From positions 18,979,501-19,043,500 of the forward strand of contig NC_068975.1 in NCBI RefSeq assembly GCF_016808095.1: DNA of 64,000 nt. Direction: 5' to 3'. The notes beneath the pieces were generated by a model, which made no database searches, was not told where the DNA came from, and worked only from the letters and a program-made list of their open reading frames with translations. This DNA is from Vigna angularis. Taxonomy: Eukaryota; Streptophyta; Magnoliopsida; Fabales; Fabaceae. A program made the position numbers and the translations under genes. This document shows, one piece after another, positions 11,115 to 22,400 of the stretch (position 1 is its first letter; each line of letters opens with the position of its first letter).

Positions 11115-12806
11115 AACCCAAGCATATCTACCACTTGGAACACCATAATGCTTAATTTTACATTTATTAGATGTATGACCCTTTTTCATACAATAAAAGC
11201 ATGATGCAACATTTGTGTTCCTATAAGTTGTTCCTTTTTCTACCCAAGTTCTACGGGTTCTATGATTATGTTTATTTTTAGGAACATACTTATCTTTAAC
11301 AACCTTATTTTCATTATTTTTACTATATTCTCCAGTGGTTGTGTTTTCAGAAAAATATTTGAATTTTATGCAAGATTCACATTCATTATTAGCAATATAT
11401 TTTTCTTTTTCATAATATAAAACTTTACTTTTTAAATTTCTAATTTCTTCTGCTTGAAATAAAAATTTATTTTTCAAACTTCTGTTTTCTTCAGACAAAT
11501 TTGTAAATTCAGTTTTCAAATTATCATTTATCTTAGAGAAATTTTCAGAAGTAGATTTCAAATTTTCATTTTCTTCAAGAATATTTTCAAAATTCAATTT
11601 TAACTTTTTGAAATCCTTTTTCAATTTCTTATGAGCTATATCTAATTTTTCAGATTCTACTAATAAAGCAGCATAAGTATCATGCAATTCATCTTCATCC
11701 ATATGACTATCATTATCAGAATAGTGTGAACTACTTACTTGGCTGACGTTATCATCATCTGCCATCAAACAGATGTTTGCTTCTTCATCTGAGTCGCTTG
11801 AATCTGAAATGGTCTCATTGTCATCTTCCCAGGCAATGTATGCCTTCTTTTTCTTGAAGAATCTTTTCTCCTTCTTGTCTTCACCCTTCTTTTGATTTGG
11901 GCAGTCTGCTTTTAGATGCCCCTTTTCTCCACAGCCATAACATCGGTAATTTGAGGAAGATGCTTGATTATCTTTCTTTTCGTATCTAAATCTTCCTTTA
12001 CCTTTAGACTTCATGAACCTGTTTAACCTTTTGATCATGAGACTTAAATTTTCTTCTTCGTCTGAGTCTTCATCTTCTGATTTACCTTTGTTTCTTTCAA
12101 CCTCCGACTTTAATGCCAAACTCTTCTTGTTGTTTTTGGCTTTTGCTTCTTCTTCATCAAGTCTTCCAAGATCTAGTTCATGTTCCCTCAACTTTCCAAA
12201 TAATGCAGCCATGGTCATTGTGTTGAGATTTTGTGACTCAGAAATTGTAGTCACTTTTGGTTGCCAAGACCTGTCTAAAGATTTCAAGATTTTAATGTTA
12301 AGTTCATCAGTATCAAATGACTTACCCAGTCCAATGAGATGATTAACAATGTTGGTGAAGCGTTTTTGAACATCAACTATTGTTTCCCCTTGCTTCATTC
12401 TGAACATCTCGTATTCCTGGATTAAGGTATTCTTTCTAGCTCTCTTTACATCATCTGTACCTTCATGGGTTACTCTAAGTACTTCCCACATATCTTGTGC
12501 AGTTTTACAAATAGAAATCCTGTAAAACTCGTCAACAGTTAAAGCAGATGAAATAATATTACGAGCTTTTACATCATTACCAAATTTTCTCTTATCTTCA
12601 GCAGTCCATTGGTCACGGGGCTTTGGTTCCTGCATATTGTTAATTGGAACAAAAGGACCAGATACAACAGCATCCCAAATATCTATATCAATAGATTCCA
12701 TAAATATTTGCATTCTTACCTTCCAGAATGCATAGTTCTCACCAGTGAATAGTGGTGGTCTATTGATAGAAGCACCCTCTGCAAAGGTTTGATGCGATCC
12801 CGCCAT
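11106..12806 (-). CDS. El1 Gag
   Basis: This is a 566-residue Gag in one open frame. I take the ATG at 12806 rather than the in-frame one at 12839, because the latter lies in the primer binding site. Order: N-terminal gag domain (about 1-230; R-P-P-L-F-T-G-E-N-Y motif), acidic/Lys-rich linker, CCHC knuckle C-Y-G-C-G-E-K-G-H at about 287, acidic Ser-Asp stretch, long coiled coil at about 395-500, and a second knuckle C-F-Y-C-M-K-K-G-H at about 534. It forms the particle shell and binds element RNA. El3 carries a frameshifted copy. Confidence 0.93.
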   Translation of the reverse strand: MAGSHQTFAEGASINRPPLFTGENYAFWKVRMQIFMESIDIDIWDAVVSGPFVPINNMQEPKPRDQWTAEDKRKFGNDVKARNIISSALTVDEFYRISICKTAQDMWEVLRVTHEGTDDVKRARKNTLIQEYEMFRMKQGETIVDVQKRFTNIVNHLIGLGKSFDTDELNIKILKSLDRSWQPKVTTISESQNLNTMTMAALFGKLREHELDLGRLDEEEAKAKNNKKSLALKSEVERNKGKSEDEDSDEEENLSLMIKRLNRFMKSKGKGRFRYEKKDNQASSSNYRCYGCGEKGHLKADCPNQKKGEDKKEKRFFKKKKAYIAWEDDNETISDSSDSDEEANICLMADDDNVSQVSSSHYSDNDSHMDEDELHDTYAALLVESEKLDIAHKKLKKDFKKLKLNFENILEENENLKSTSENFSKINDNLKTEFTNLSEENRSLKNKFLFQAEEIRNLKSKVLYYEKEKYIANNECESCIKFKYFSENTTTGEYSKNNENKVVKDKYVPKNKHNHRTRRTWVEKGTTYRNTNVASCFYCMKKGHTSNKCKIKHYGVPSGRYAWVVK

Positions 12807-12826
12807 TTGAATGACTATCAAAGCAA

Positions 12827-12838
12827 GCTCTGATACCA
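12827..12838 (-). other. El1 primer binding site
   Basis: The minus strand reads TGGTATCAGAGC two bases inside the 5' LTR. It complements the initiator-Met tRNA 3' end and fixes the minus-strand orientation of El1. Confidence 0.9.
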
Positions 12839-12840
12839 AT

Positions 12841-13926
12841 TGTCAGAGCGGCTGCAGCGGAATGGTTAGCGTGGAATAACAAACCAAGAGGGGGGGTGAA
12901 TTGGTTCTTACTAAAAACGTGTGCCTTAAAAATTTCTACTCAATTAAACTTACTTAGCAGATAATAAAGACAATAAAATAGAGTAAGGTTGAGAGAAATT
13001 TGCACAGATGATTTTATCCTGGTTCGGATCTTACCAATCCTACGTCCAGTCGCTTATCTCAAAACAAGATAAACACTTCACTAATCACAAAACTATTACA
13101 AACTACAATCACACAGATACAATTTGTAAAAGTTTAGAAAACACCTCTCTTGAAGCCACAAGAGATGAAACAACACCTCCTTTGAATCTTCACAAAGGAT
13201 GAAACACTTCCTCCGAATACTTCACGAAGGATGAATTCCTCTTCCAAACACTTCCTTAGATGCACCAAGGATGAACCAGCTATTCCTCTATCACCGTAGC
13301 AGTATTTCACCAACTCTACAGACAGAGTTTCCTTAGCTGAGCAAGAGCACACAATTCTCAAGAGTTTCTGAGTATATGAGCACAAGGGAAGAGTAGTTGA
13401 TGTACTTCTTGAGAGAAAATGAGAGTCTATTTATAGACTCATCCAAAGGCTCCTTCATTTTTCGTTTTCAACTTTTCTGACAGTGTTAATCGATTAGCTA
13501 CAGTGGTTAATCGATTAACAACCCAACGGATACTTCAACGGCTCTAAAAACGGCTAGTTTTTAAAACGTTCACTATGTTAATCGATTAACAGCCCTTGTA
13601 ATCGAATAACACCCTCTGTTAATCGATTAGCACTGCACTTTCTCGCTTCTCCATGGCTCTCTGGAACAATCGATTAACACCCTCTGTTAATCGATTAACG
13701 CTAATCGATTAGTACCTCTTGTTAATCGATTAGCACTGCACAGAATTTTGCTTATGGCTTATTTTTACATCACTTTTGAATGCATACATAAAACTACTAT
13801 TTTTCCTATGTTCATACAATTATTACAAAAGATTACAAGTCTTCAAAGATCATTCTTCATGAGTCTTGTTTGTTCTTGACTTGATTTGGACATCATCAAA
13901 ACTTCATCTTCATCAATTTGCTAACA
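12841..13926 (-). repeat. El1 5' LTR
   Basis: This is 1086 bp. It is the transcribing LTR of El1, with a TATA box (TATAAATA, 13435-13428 on the minus strand) downstream of the TCGA palindrome cluster (about 13740-13480). A 15-bp deletion in the palindrome cluster distinguishes it from 1177-2277. Confidence 0.95.
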
Positions 13927-13931
13927 CATGC

Positions 13932-15290
13932 ACCGTCTTCCTACGCATCTGCTACCACATTAGCCTTCCCTGGATGGTAAAGTAGATCAAACTCATAATC
14001 CTTCAGGAAATCTATCCACATCCTCTACCTCATGTTTAGTTCTTTCTGATCAAAGAGATACTTCAAACTCTTATGATCACTGAGCACCTGGAACTGTGCA
14101 CCATAAAGTACTACCTCCACATCTTCAAGGTAAACACTACTACTGCTAACTCCAAGTCATGAGTGAGATAATTCTTCTCATGAACCTTCAATTTTGTTGA
14201 AGCATAAGCAACCACCTTTCTTTCCTACATCAATACATAACCCAATCCCTGATAAGAAGTATCACAGAAAACCTCAAAAGGTTTACTTGTATCAAGGATC
14301 ACTAACACTAGAGCACTAGTCAACCTTTGCTTTAGCTCTTGGAAGCTAGACTCACACCTGTCCGTCCAAGCAAAAGGATGATCATTCCTCGTCAACTAAG
14401 TTAACGACGCTACAATCTTAGAAAAACCCTCAATGAAGCAACGATAGTATCCCGCCAACCCAACAAAACTCCTGATCTTAGTGGCAAAGTTAGGTCTCTC
14501 CCATTGAAGCATTGCCTTGACCTTAGCTGGATCCATAAAAATGCCACTAGCTGAGATCACATGCCCTAGAAACTACACCTCTTCCAACCAAAACTCGCAC
14601 TTAGACAACTTGGCATACAATTTCTTCTCTCTCAACACCCTAAGCATTGTCCTAAGATGATCCACATGTTCCTCTCGAGTCTTGGAGTAGATAAGTATGT
14701 CATCTATGAAGACAACAACAAACTTATCTAGAAACGACCTAAAGATTCTGTTCATATAGTCCATGAAAATGGTTGGAGCATTAGTCACACCAAAAGGCAT
14801 AACTACATACTCATAGTGGCCATATCTGGACCTGAAGGCAGTCTTTTTCACTTCACCTGTCTTATCTAGAATTTGATGATAACCTGACCTCAGGTCTATC
14901 TTTGAGAACATTATAGCTCCATGCAACTAATCTCAAATCATCAATCCTAGGCAACGAATAATTATTATTGATGGTTTACTTGTTCAACTGTCTGTAATCC
15001 ATACACAACTTGGAGCTACCATCCTTCTTCTTTACAATCAAAACAAGAGCACCCCACCGTGAAACACTCGACCGTATAAACTACTTCTCAAGCAAATCTT
15101 CAACCTGCTTCTTAAGCTCCGTTAACTCTACTAGAGCCACCCTATAAGGAGCTATTGATATTAGCCCTACACTTGGTACCATTTCAATAGAATATTCAAC
15201 TTTCCTCTGAGGAGGCAACCCCGACACTTTCTCAGGAAACACATCAAGAAAATCACCCACCACGGAGTGATCGAAGACTCGAGCACTCTA
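13932..15290 (-). pseudogene. Ty3/gypsy reverse transcriptase / RNase H relic
   Basis: The minus strand reads from a D-Y-R-Q-L-N-K block (about 15000) through [20 protein letters not shown] and the RT catalytic V-F-I-D-D (about 14720-14690). It then passes through the connection domain (F-V-G-L-A-G-Y-Y-R) and RNase H to a H-P-G-K-A-N-V-V-A-D-A end at 13932, where El1 is inserted. Stops at about 15080, 14575, 14397 and 14225 all stand as TAG where the family has Gln. It is the same element as 1-1176 and is inactive. Confidence 0.88.
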
Positions 15291-16142
15291 ATCCACTTCC
15301 ATATGAGTCAACACTAGAAAACAAACTGACCCCTCTGACAACTCTTGTCGCACCTGACTCGAAGACAATAATGATATATCCTCAACCTTAGGAAACAAAA
15401 GCTTCTTCTCACCACAATCTATAAGAATGTGATTGGCAGATAGTGAGTTCATCCCTAAAATCACCTCCAACCCTTGTAGAGGTAAGCAAATCAGGTTGAC
15501 TCTAAACTAACATCCCTCAACCACAACTGGACATGTAGCACCTATCGTAAATGTTCTAACCAACTCGGCTGCTGGTGTAAACACCACCATATCAAATTGT
15601 AGTTCTCCCACAGTCAACCCCAACTTCCCAACACACTCCTCAAAAATAAAGGAATGTGTTGCTCCCAAATCAAATAACACACAACAAGATTCTCCAAATA
15701 ATTGGCAAGAACCAATGATGAGGTTACCTGAGCTAGCCACCTCTTATCCCGTCAAAGCATAAAAAAGACCCGCTGCCTAAGGTCTAGCACCACCTCTCTA
15801 CTGAAATCTCCCTGCTTGAGATACTTGTGAATCGACTCTCATAGCCATAGGGTAGTCCTTGTCATAATGCCCTTCTCTATGACATCTGTTACATCTCTTG
15901 TAACCCACCATCTGAGGACAAGCTGACCTCAGGTGTGGTCCTCCACATGTAAAACAACTTACAAACTCCTACTGCCTAGAATGACCAGAAGAACCAGATG
16001 ACTGAGAAGAAAAACTCCTAGGCCCATGAGAGCGGGGTCTAGAATAAGGAGTCCTCTTGACACCAAAATTGCCCTTGGACCCAGATGACCCACCAAACCT
16101 TAGTGGTTGACTCTAATTGCTATCCACTTTTCTCTTGGTCTT
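15291..16142 (-). pseudogene. Ty3/gypsy aspartic protease and gag zinc-knuckle relic
   Basis: At 15740-15507 the minus strand carries a retroviral-type protease with C-V-L-F-D-L-G-A-T-H-S-F-I; the usual D-S-G is D-L-G here. At about 15950-15870 it has C-x2-C...H...C knuckles (C-F-T-C-G-G-P-H-L-R-S-A-C and C-N-R-C-H-R-E-G-H). A frame at 15470-15288 covers the protease-RT linker (L-G-M-N-S-L). Stops and frameshifts interrupt it. The zinc-knuckle part ends where a solo LTR is inserted at 16143. Confidence 0.8.
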
Positions 16143-17443
16143 TGATAACGGTTGAAAATATCGTTATCTGTGATATAATTTTGATACTAAACGCACCCTT
16201 TTTGACTTAGAAACTTGCTTGAACTCATGTTTTTGATTTAGTTTTGTGAATAAGTGAGTAGATGTTATACTTTAGGATTTTATCACTAAATTCCCTTTAT
16301 TTTGTAGCTAATAATGTGCCTCGAAGAATCTCCAACAATATGTAGAGCTTTAAAGAGCTGAATCAACCATAAAAGCAAGCAAAACAGCAAAAAAAAAGTG
16401 AGTTTTGGAATGCTACCACCACGGTTGAGCGCCCCTGAGCGGGGCTGAGCGCCAGTTTGTGCAGTGTAAGGTGCCTGGGCGCCCCAGAAGGGCGCCTAGG
16501 AGCCATCTTTTTCCCGTACACCGCCTGGGCGCCCTAACTAGGGCGTTGAGCGCCAGCGAAGTGGGCTTGGACCTGCTTTCTCTAATTTTTATGTTCTATT
16601 TAAGGACTTGAACGTCCTAGGGATTGTATCTTTTGATGGCTTGAGCACAAAAACACACTTTTAACCCCTTACGAGTAGATTTGAGGATGCAACAGCTCTC
16701 CTTTCTCTTTCTAGGGTTTTTATATCTCTTTCATTCTTTCATTCCATTGTTCATCTAGTTTTTCCATGATAATGGAGAACTAAACCTTATTTGTTGTTGG
16801 GAAAGATGTAACCTCTTAAACTCTCATGTATTTTGAATTGATTATGATTTACATATGCTTCTTTCATTAATTGTTAGGGTAATTCTTCTTCGCTCAATGC
16901 TTGTTATGTTTAACTCATTCACGGCATGATGTATGATTTGAATGAGTACCAAGAGGTATCTTACAATTCATGTTCTGGAGAATTGCTCCCAAAAGTAGTA
17001 TTGCTCAGGGATGGGGATATGAGTTTTGGTCGTCTTAAGCTCCTAATCGTAATGCAAAATTAATTATTAGGGATGCAAGGGATTATGGTCTAGTAATTAA
17101 GAATAAGCTTTCTTCGCCGATGGATCGGGTTTTAAGTAATTTAGAGAGTGATGTTAATAATTGAATGAAGAAGACGAATTCATATATGCATGGGAGTAAA
17201 CTAGGTGAAATCTAAACCCCAACAAGATATTCATCTCATATTTTCAACTTCATCCATTCATTCTAGTGTTTAGCCTCAATTGATCAATTTTCATTCAAAA
17301 ACCCAAAAATTGTTCTTCTTAAGTCTTAATTAGTTAAGAAATTATAGAACTGTTTAGTGCCGTGAGTCTCTTGGGAAACGATACTTGGTCTTACCACTTA
17401 TTATTACTTGACACGATTCGGTACACTTGCCGATATCTTAATA
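16143..17443 (+). mobile_element. Solo LTR A, Athila-like gypsy family
   Basis: It starts TGATAACGG and ends in a line equivalent to the CTTAACA end of relatives (here CTTAATA). Flanks gtctt (16138-16142) and gtttt (17444-17448) form a decayed 5-bp duplication in the gypsy gag. The length of 1301 bp matches its relatives LTR D and the LTR of the Athila element at 30672. A GC-rich tandem block with CCTGGGCGCC and GAGCGCCAG words lies at about 16425-16560 in an otherwise AT-rich LTR. There are no internal sequences, so it is a recombination remnant. Confidence 0.85.
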
Positions 17444-18205
17444 GTTTTCTCCAACACTTTAGCAATTTCCACCAACACTGGGAAATCCTTAATACCAAGA
17501 CCAGCTACCATCTATTTCACATCACCCATTAAACCATTCTCAAATTTTCTCCACTGCCACTCCTCACCCATGACCAAAGTGTGAAAACGGATCAAATGCT
17601 TGAACTTGTCAACATACTCCTATACAAAAATATTTCCCTGCACCAACTGAAGGAATACTACCTCTTTTGCAAACCACACACTATCAGGGAAATATTTCGT
17701 ATAAAACTTCTTCTTAAATACCTCTCATGAAATCGGAGTACCACTCCTCTCCAACAAAGATCTGGTACTACTCCACCAATGGCTAGCTTCCCCAAATAAT
17801 AAGTAATCTAAGAAAGCCAACCTATTCTCATTTGGACACCTCTTGGCATTATAAATCCTTTCCATATCCTTGAACCACTAGTCAACTTCATCTGGACTAC
17901 ACTTGCCATTGAAGTGTGCTGGATGGTGCTGCAAGAAACTCTCAAGACTCCACACTTGAGGTTGAGCGGAAGAAGATGATGAAGGTCCAACTATAGCCCT
18001 ACCACTACTCAAAAGATCCACATATTGCCACTAAGAGGCCTCGGCTTACACTCTGGCAGCATCCAATTGCTGCAATGCCACAATATTATGTTGAACTAAC
18101 GCCGCATTCTATTGTTCCATTGCAGCGATCACAGACTCCATCATCCGCATCATCTCTCAGGATTAGTGGGTGGGGGAGGAGGAGGCTTAGGTGTCATCTT
18201 CTGCT
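17444..18205 (-). pseudogene. Ty3/gypsy gag N-terminal relic
   Basis: The minus strand from an ATG near 18197 reads a Pro-rich start, then the gypsy Gag core (F-N-G-K-C-S-P-D-E-V at about 17900, W-F-K-D-M-E-R-I-Y, W-W-S-S-T-R at about 17765, E-F-V-Q-L-V-Q-like text further on). TAG/TAA codons at about 18113, 18055 and 17878 replace Gln, and at least one frameshift occurs near 18150. It continues the element at 15291-16142 across solo LTR A. Confidence 0.78.
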
Positions 18206-18329
18206 TACACAGAGAGAAAAGCCATCAGTCCTACTTAAAGAGACAAGGATACCAACAAGACCTAACTATGAGTACATAGGCACAAACATAGCACACTCAT
18301 AATCCTACAGGATTCTTAAGGAAAGAACT

Positions 18330-18345
18330 GCTCTGATATCATTAA
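18330..18345 (-). other. Primer binding site of the gypsy element
   Basis: The minus strand reads TTAATGATATCAGAGC directly after an LTR end TCTTACA. This is a diverged iMet-type PBS (consensus TGGTATCAGAGC) and fixes the gypsy element's 5' end. Confidence 0.7.
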
Positions 18346-19000
18346 TGTAAGATCCCAAAATATAGTATTAATACTATATGAAAGAGTCATCATAATAAGG
18401 ATATGATAAAACAATTACTAACTATATGGAAAAGTAAAACCTTACCGTCATCCCAAAATATACTATAAAATTTAAACTTTTTATACAAACATCCTACACC
18501 AAAACTATTTACAAACTACAGCTATGAAGATAATTACTCTACAATATCACCTCCATCAAGAACCTGCTCCAAAGACACCTCATCTCCCTCTGCTCACACC
18601 CACAAGATGATCATCGCAAAGAGAGAAAACTAAGAAAACATACAACACAGACATAGGTAGAAGGGTACGCTAGAAGAAAAACAAGTAATAATATATAAAT
18701 ACAATTAACAATTTCAAGTAAATCAACACAACCATATCAAACCAAAGTAACTTTGCATTTAACCCACACTTGACTTGACAATCCATATTAGTATGAATAT
18801 GTAGTTACGACAGTTCGTGCACTTGTCGTGGTGAAACAACTCGCTCACCCTAAGCTACCACACAAGGTTAGGCCGTTATCACTCACTTTATATCAAGGAA
18901 AAGCCCCTAGGCTAAGACTTTGGTCTCCAATAAAACTTATATTAATAAAAAAAAATACCTTTCCTCATAAAAGTATTCTTTTATACTGACAATCAAATAG
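18346..19000 (-). repeat. 5' LTR (inner end) of the gypsy element; outer end not resolved
   Basis: The plus strand begins TGTAAGATCCCAAAA at 18346, the inverted form of the usual ...TTTTGGGATCTTACA LTR end. The LTR runs rightwards. I could not place its outer TG, so the end given is a guess. Confidence 0.55.
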
Positions 19001-20219
19001 AAAATTAAAAAAAAAATTATTAAACTGAGTTGTAGGCTAATTTAATTTTTGTGAGTTTTCTGCGTTATAGTACTCTTAAGAATACATGACGTTGCAATGA
19101 AAATGTCTATATAAGACTTTATTGTGGAATTAAAATTGTAATAAGTTCTTAAAAATAATGTGACAGGTTCTGGTGATAAACAATTAATTCCGAGTAATAT
19201 TGTTTTTGAAAATTTTCAGAAAATGTGAAGCAGATCTGAAATGAAGAAATTCTAATCCATTTTAACTGACATCATAATGAAATAAAATTTACTTGTTAAA
19301 GAAGATTAGACATTTTAAATTGGAAATTCATATATAAGAATTAATAGTTCTAGTAATGAATCCTATAACATTTTCCACTCAAGATTCAAAATCTAAAATA
19401 ACCAATTCTTTGTATAAAGAATTTACAAAAAATCTGTGAATTTTGTATTCAAAGACCTGATTAATAAATAGGGCCATCCAACAAACCTTTTAAGAAAACT
19501 AATATTTAAAAAAAAATTGCATAAAAATTATAAAACAATCTAATACAAAAAAAAAATTACAAAAATATAAAATTTTTATTCTAACTTCAAATCTTCATCG
19601 TAGTCCTTTATCATTTCTCATCCACAATTTCATCACATTGGAATCGATGAAAAAAATAAGTCTAAAAAGTGTTTGTACTAGAGTTGTTTTTCCTCTTCCC
19701 GGTCTTCCCACACTACCAGCTTTTCCACATTACGACTATGTGTCATAGAAAAACCAGGATAGACATCATAACCGAGAAAATACATTTGTAGCATTCAATT
19801 CAGAATATAAATCAAATGAATAATGTTTGAAATGTACTTCTCCATGTATATTTGGATTGGATTAGAGATGCCAATAATACTCGTTCAGGGGATATTTATA
19901 AATAAAATTTACAGTAAATTATTTATATTTGTGAATATTTATTATTTATAAATAACGAATGTTTTAATACTGTGTATATGAAGTGTGGATATGATATTAT
20001 TTCTAAATAAATATTATATACAAAATATTAAAATTAAAATTTAATTTATATTTAATTAGATTAAATTTAATTAAAATTAAAATTTAATTTATATTTAATT
20101 TGATTTATATTACATTTTATATTTTGTTTTGTTATTTATTTAAATTTTATTTTAAAAAAATTTTAAATATTTTTTTAAAATATTTGTGGTTATTCCATAG
20201 TTTCAAAATATTTATGATT
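19001..20219. other. AT-rich non-coding stretch
   Basis: No long frame, RNA gene or terminal repeat is recognisable. It may include the outer part of the gypsy LTR. From about 19900 it is dominated by short AATTTAATTT-type words. Confidence 0.5.
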
Positions 20220-20228
20220 TTTTTTAAA

Positions 20229-21821
20229 GGTTTAATAGTCTATTTTGTCTTCAGTTTTGTTGAATAATGTCAATTCAGTCTTTGGTTTTAAAAGTGTTTG
20301 AAATTAATCTCCACTTATTAAATATCACAAACAGCGTTAACCTTTTCTTTCTCTCTCTTCTACTTTTATGTGGGATGCAACTTTTTATCAGTATTTGTAC
20401 CATTAATTAGGTGAGTCTCTCACCTAAAAGTGAACCTTCAAAGATGGTTTAAATCGCAAGGGACCCACCCAAAAAATTGCTCTTAAAAAAAACCATGTGA
20501 ATTTTTTATTACTAATTGTACCTCTAATTGATTTTCAAAAGTTTAATATTAAATTGATTTAAATAACTTTTGAGTTTTACGCCATCAAATATATTTAAAT
20601 TTAATGAAAAAAAAAACTAAATTTAAAGAATTTTAAATTTAAAGAATTTATTCAAATTTTAAAAAAAACTAATTATAATTTTCACTAAAACATATTTAAC
20701 TTCAAAATTTATTTTTTTCATCTATTAATAATGGATTAAAATGTAAATAAATAAATGAACAAATAAAAACAAATAAATGACCCTTTACCCTGGATTAAAA
20801 TGTAAATAAATAAATAAAAAAAATAAAAATAAATGACCCTTTACCCTAAGAAAGAGCGAGGAAAATAGGCATTCTAAAGGAATACCCACTCTATACTTCT
20901 ATTTATTTTTAATTATTATGCATTAAAAAATTTTCTGTCAAATATCATCTGTTTTTCTTTCATACACTACTTCAGTAAAATACAATAACCAAATATTTTA
21001 TAATTTAATTTAAAAACAAAATACAATTGTATATTAGTTATCTCTTTAAAAGATACATTTATTTCATTAAAATTTTAAAAATATACTTTAAAGTATTAAA
21101 AACACTGCTTAAATTAGTTTAAATTCTTTCTCTTTCTTCAATTTTCCTTTTTCCTGAAGCTCTAAGTTGTTATTGGGGTGTATGCTCCTTATTTCTGCTT
21201 TATGATGTGTTTTTTCTCTTTTCAAGAATTAAAAAAAAATTGATATAAATTTTTTATAACATTTTTTAGTTGATTATAATAGTATTATGTTTGTTCAGAC
21301 TTAGACAAATTGATACAGATCTTTTTGTTACGTAATTAGTAGATAGGGGGAGAAAGAATTTAAGAAGAATAAAAGAAAAATAAAGGGAAAAAAATAAAAG
21401 AAGAGTAGAATGATTGGTAAATAAGAAAAGAAGAATGAAGGTTGCATGAAGGAAGGTTCTTACACGGTTGTTACGAAAAAATGGTTCTTATTTGGGTGAA
21501 ATTAAAAGTGTGGGTCCAACTTTGTATATAAGAAGAAGAACAAAAATGTTTGGTTAGGTAGTACCTCTAGTAGGAAGAGTGACTGGTGATGTGACATTAA
21601 AAAGCTGGCAATTAAATTGATGTACTGAAAGTGAAAAGTCTATTGTTAGAAAGAGGAGCAGAGGAGAGAGAAAAAAAGTTAACACCGTTTCTTCGTATTT
21701 AACGGAAGGGACGAAGTTGATGCAAAATTTACCAAATAAGGACCAATTTTAAGCACTTTTAAAACGAGGGACTTAATTGACATTATTCAGCAAAACTAGG
21801 GACAAAATAGGCTATTAAACC
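20229..21821. mobile_element. Non-autonomous Mutator-like element with TIRs and 9-bp duplication
   Basis: The ends are inverted repeats of about 170 bp, beginning GGTTTAATAGTCTATTTTG on the left and GGTTTAATAGCCTATTTTG on the right (complement). They are flanked by the perfect 9-bp duplication ttttttaaa (20220-20228 and 21822-21830). Nine-base duplications and long TIRs are typical of MULEs. The interior is AT-rich without a transposase; two copies of a 60-bp segment sit in tandem at 20734-20845. Confidence 0.78.
20734..20845. repeat. Two-copy tandem repeat of about 58 bp
   Basis: TGGATTAAAATGTAAATAAA ... GACCCTTTACCC occurs twice head to tail inside the non-autonomous MULE, with small differences in the A-rich middle. 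Confidence 0.8.
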
Positions 21822-21867
21822 TTTTTTAAACGAATATTCGATTTATAACATAACAAGATTAATTTTT

Positions 21868-22400
21868 TGGGTTAAATATGTGTTTAGTCCCTAAACTATC
21901 AAGCGATTTTGTTTTTCGTCCCTATTTCAAACTTTGTACGCTTTGATCCCTCTCCTTAAGGAAACCATAATTTTTGGTCCTCCAAAACAAACGGCGTTAA
22001 AAATCAGGTGAGGTGGCTAACGTCTAGCCACGTGGGATGACATGTATCCTTTCTAACATTTGGCACGTGTGTTTAACTTTTAAATGACATGTGTTCAGTG
22101 ATTAAATCAGATGATGGAGATTAGGGTTTTTATACTTACTAAGTATTGGGATCTTCTTATGCGAATCAAAATTGGGGTTGATAACTTTGTTTTAATGTTG
22201 AACCTAAGTCGCGATTAGGATTGGGGTTCCATCAATTTGGTTTGGCGATTGTTGTGGCTCCAGTGTTTGTTTGCATTGTGTGTGAAAGAAAGACGATTCC
22301 AAAAAGGTAATTTTGTTCTTTTTGTTTTCGTTTAGTGTGACTCCATTGCTTGTTGTGCATTGTGTGAGTAAAATTTTCATTTTACAATGTAGGATTAACA
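21868..22400 (+). other. Left terminal region of the MULE carrying the transposase at 22401
   Basis: GGGTTAAATATGTGTTTAG begins a region of 'GTCCCT...' phrases common to legume MULE termini. I could not find a convincing matching right end, so the element limits are open. No other gene is seen. Confidence 0.45.

Larger units (their letters stand above)
1177..13926 (-). mobile_element. El1: full-length sirevirus-type Ty1/copia element, inserted in a gypsy element and itself interrupted by El2
   Basis: Two LTRs (TG...CA) at 1177-2277 and 12841-13926 are flanked by the 5-bp duplication catgc (1172-1176 and 13927-13931). Order on the minus strand is LTR, iMet-type primer binding site, gag, spacer or intron, pol, palindromic region, ORF3, repeated polypurine tracts, LTR. 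Without El2 and its duplication the element is about 8843 bp, close to El3 (8817 bp), so they are one family. The LTRs differ by roughly eight substitutions plus a 15-bp gap (counted by eye), which indicates a young element. The gag and pol frames are open and ORF3 has one stop, so this copy could have supplied Gag and Pol. Pol order (PR-IN-RT-RH) and the extra 3' ORF are established features of sireviruses. Confidence 0.95.

Noticed and set aside
12807..12839. Gag start at the upstream in-frame ATG (also 38153 in El3)
   Set aside because: That ATG overlaps the primer binding site, and the leader residues are just translated PBS. The next ATG aligns with the El2 Gag start.
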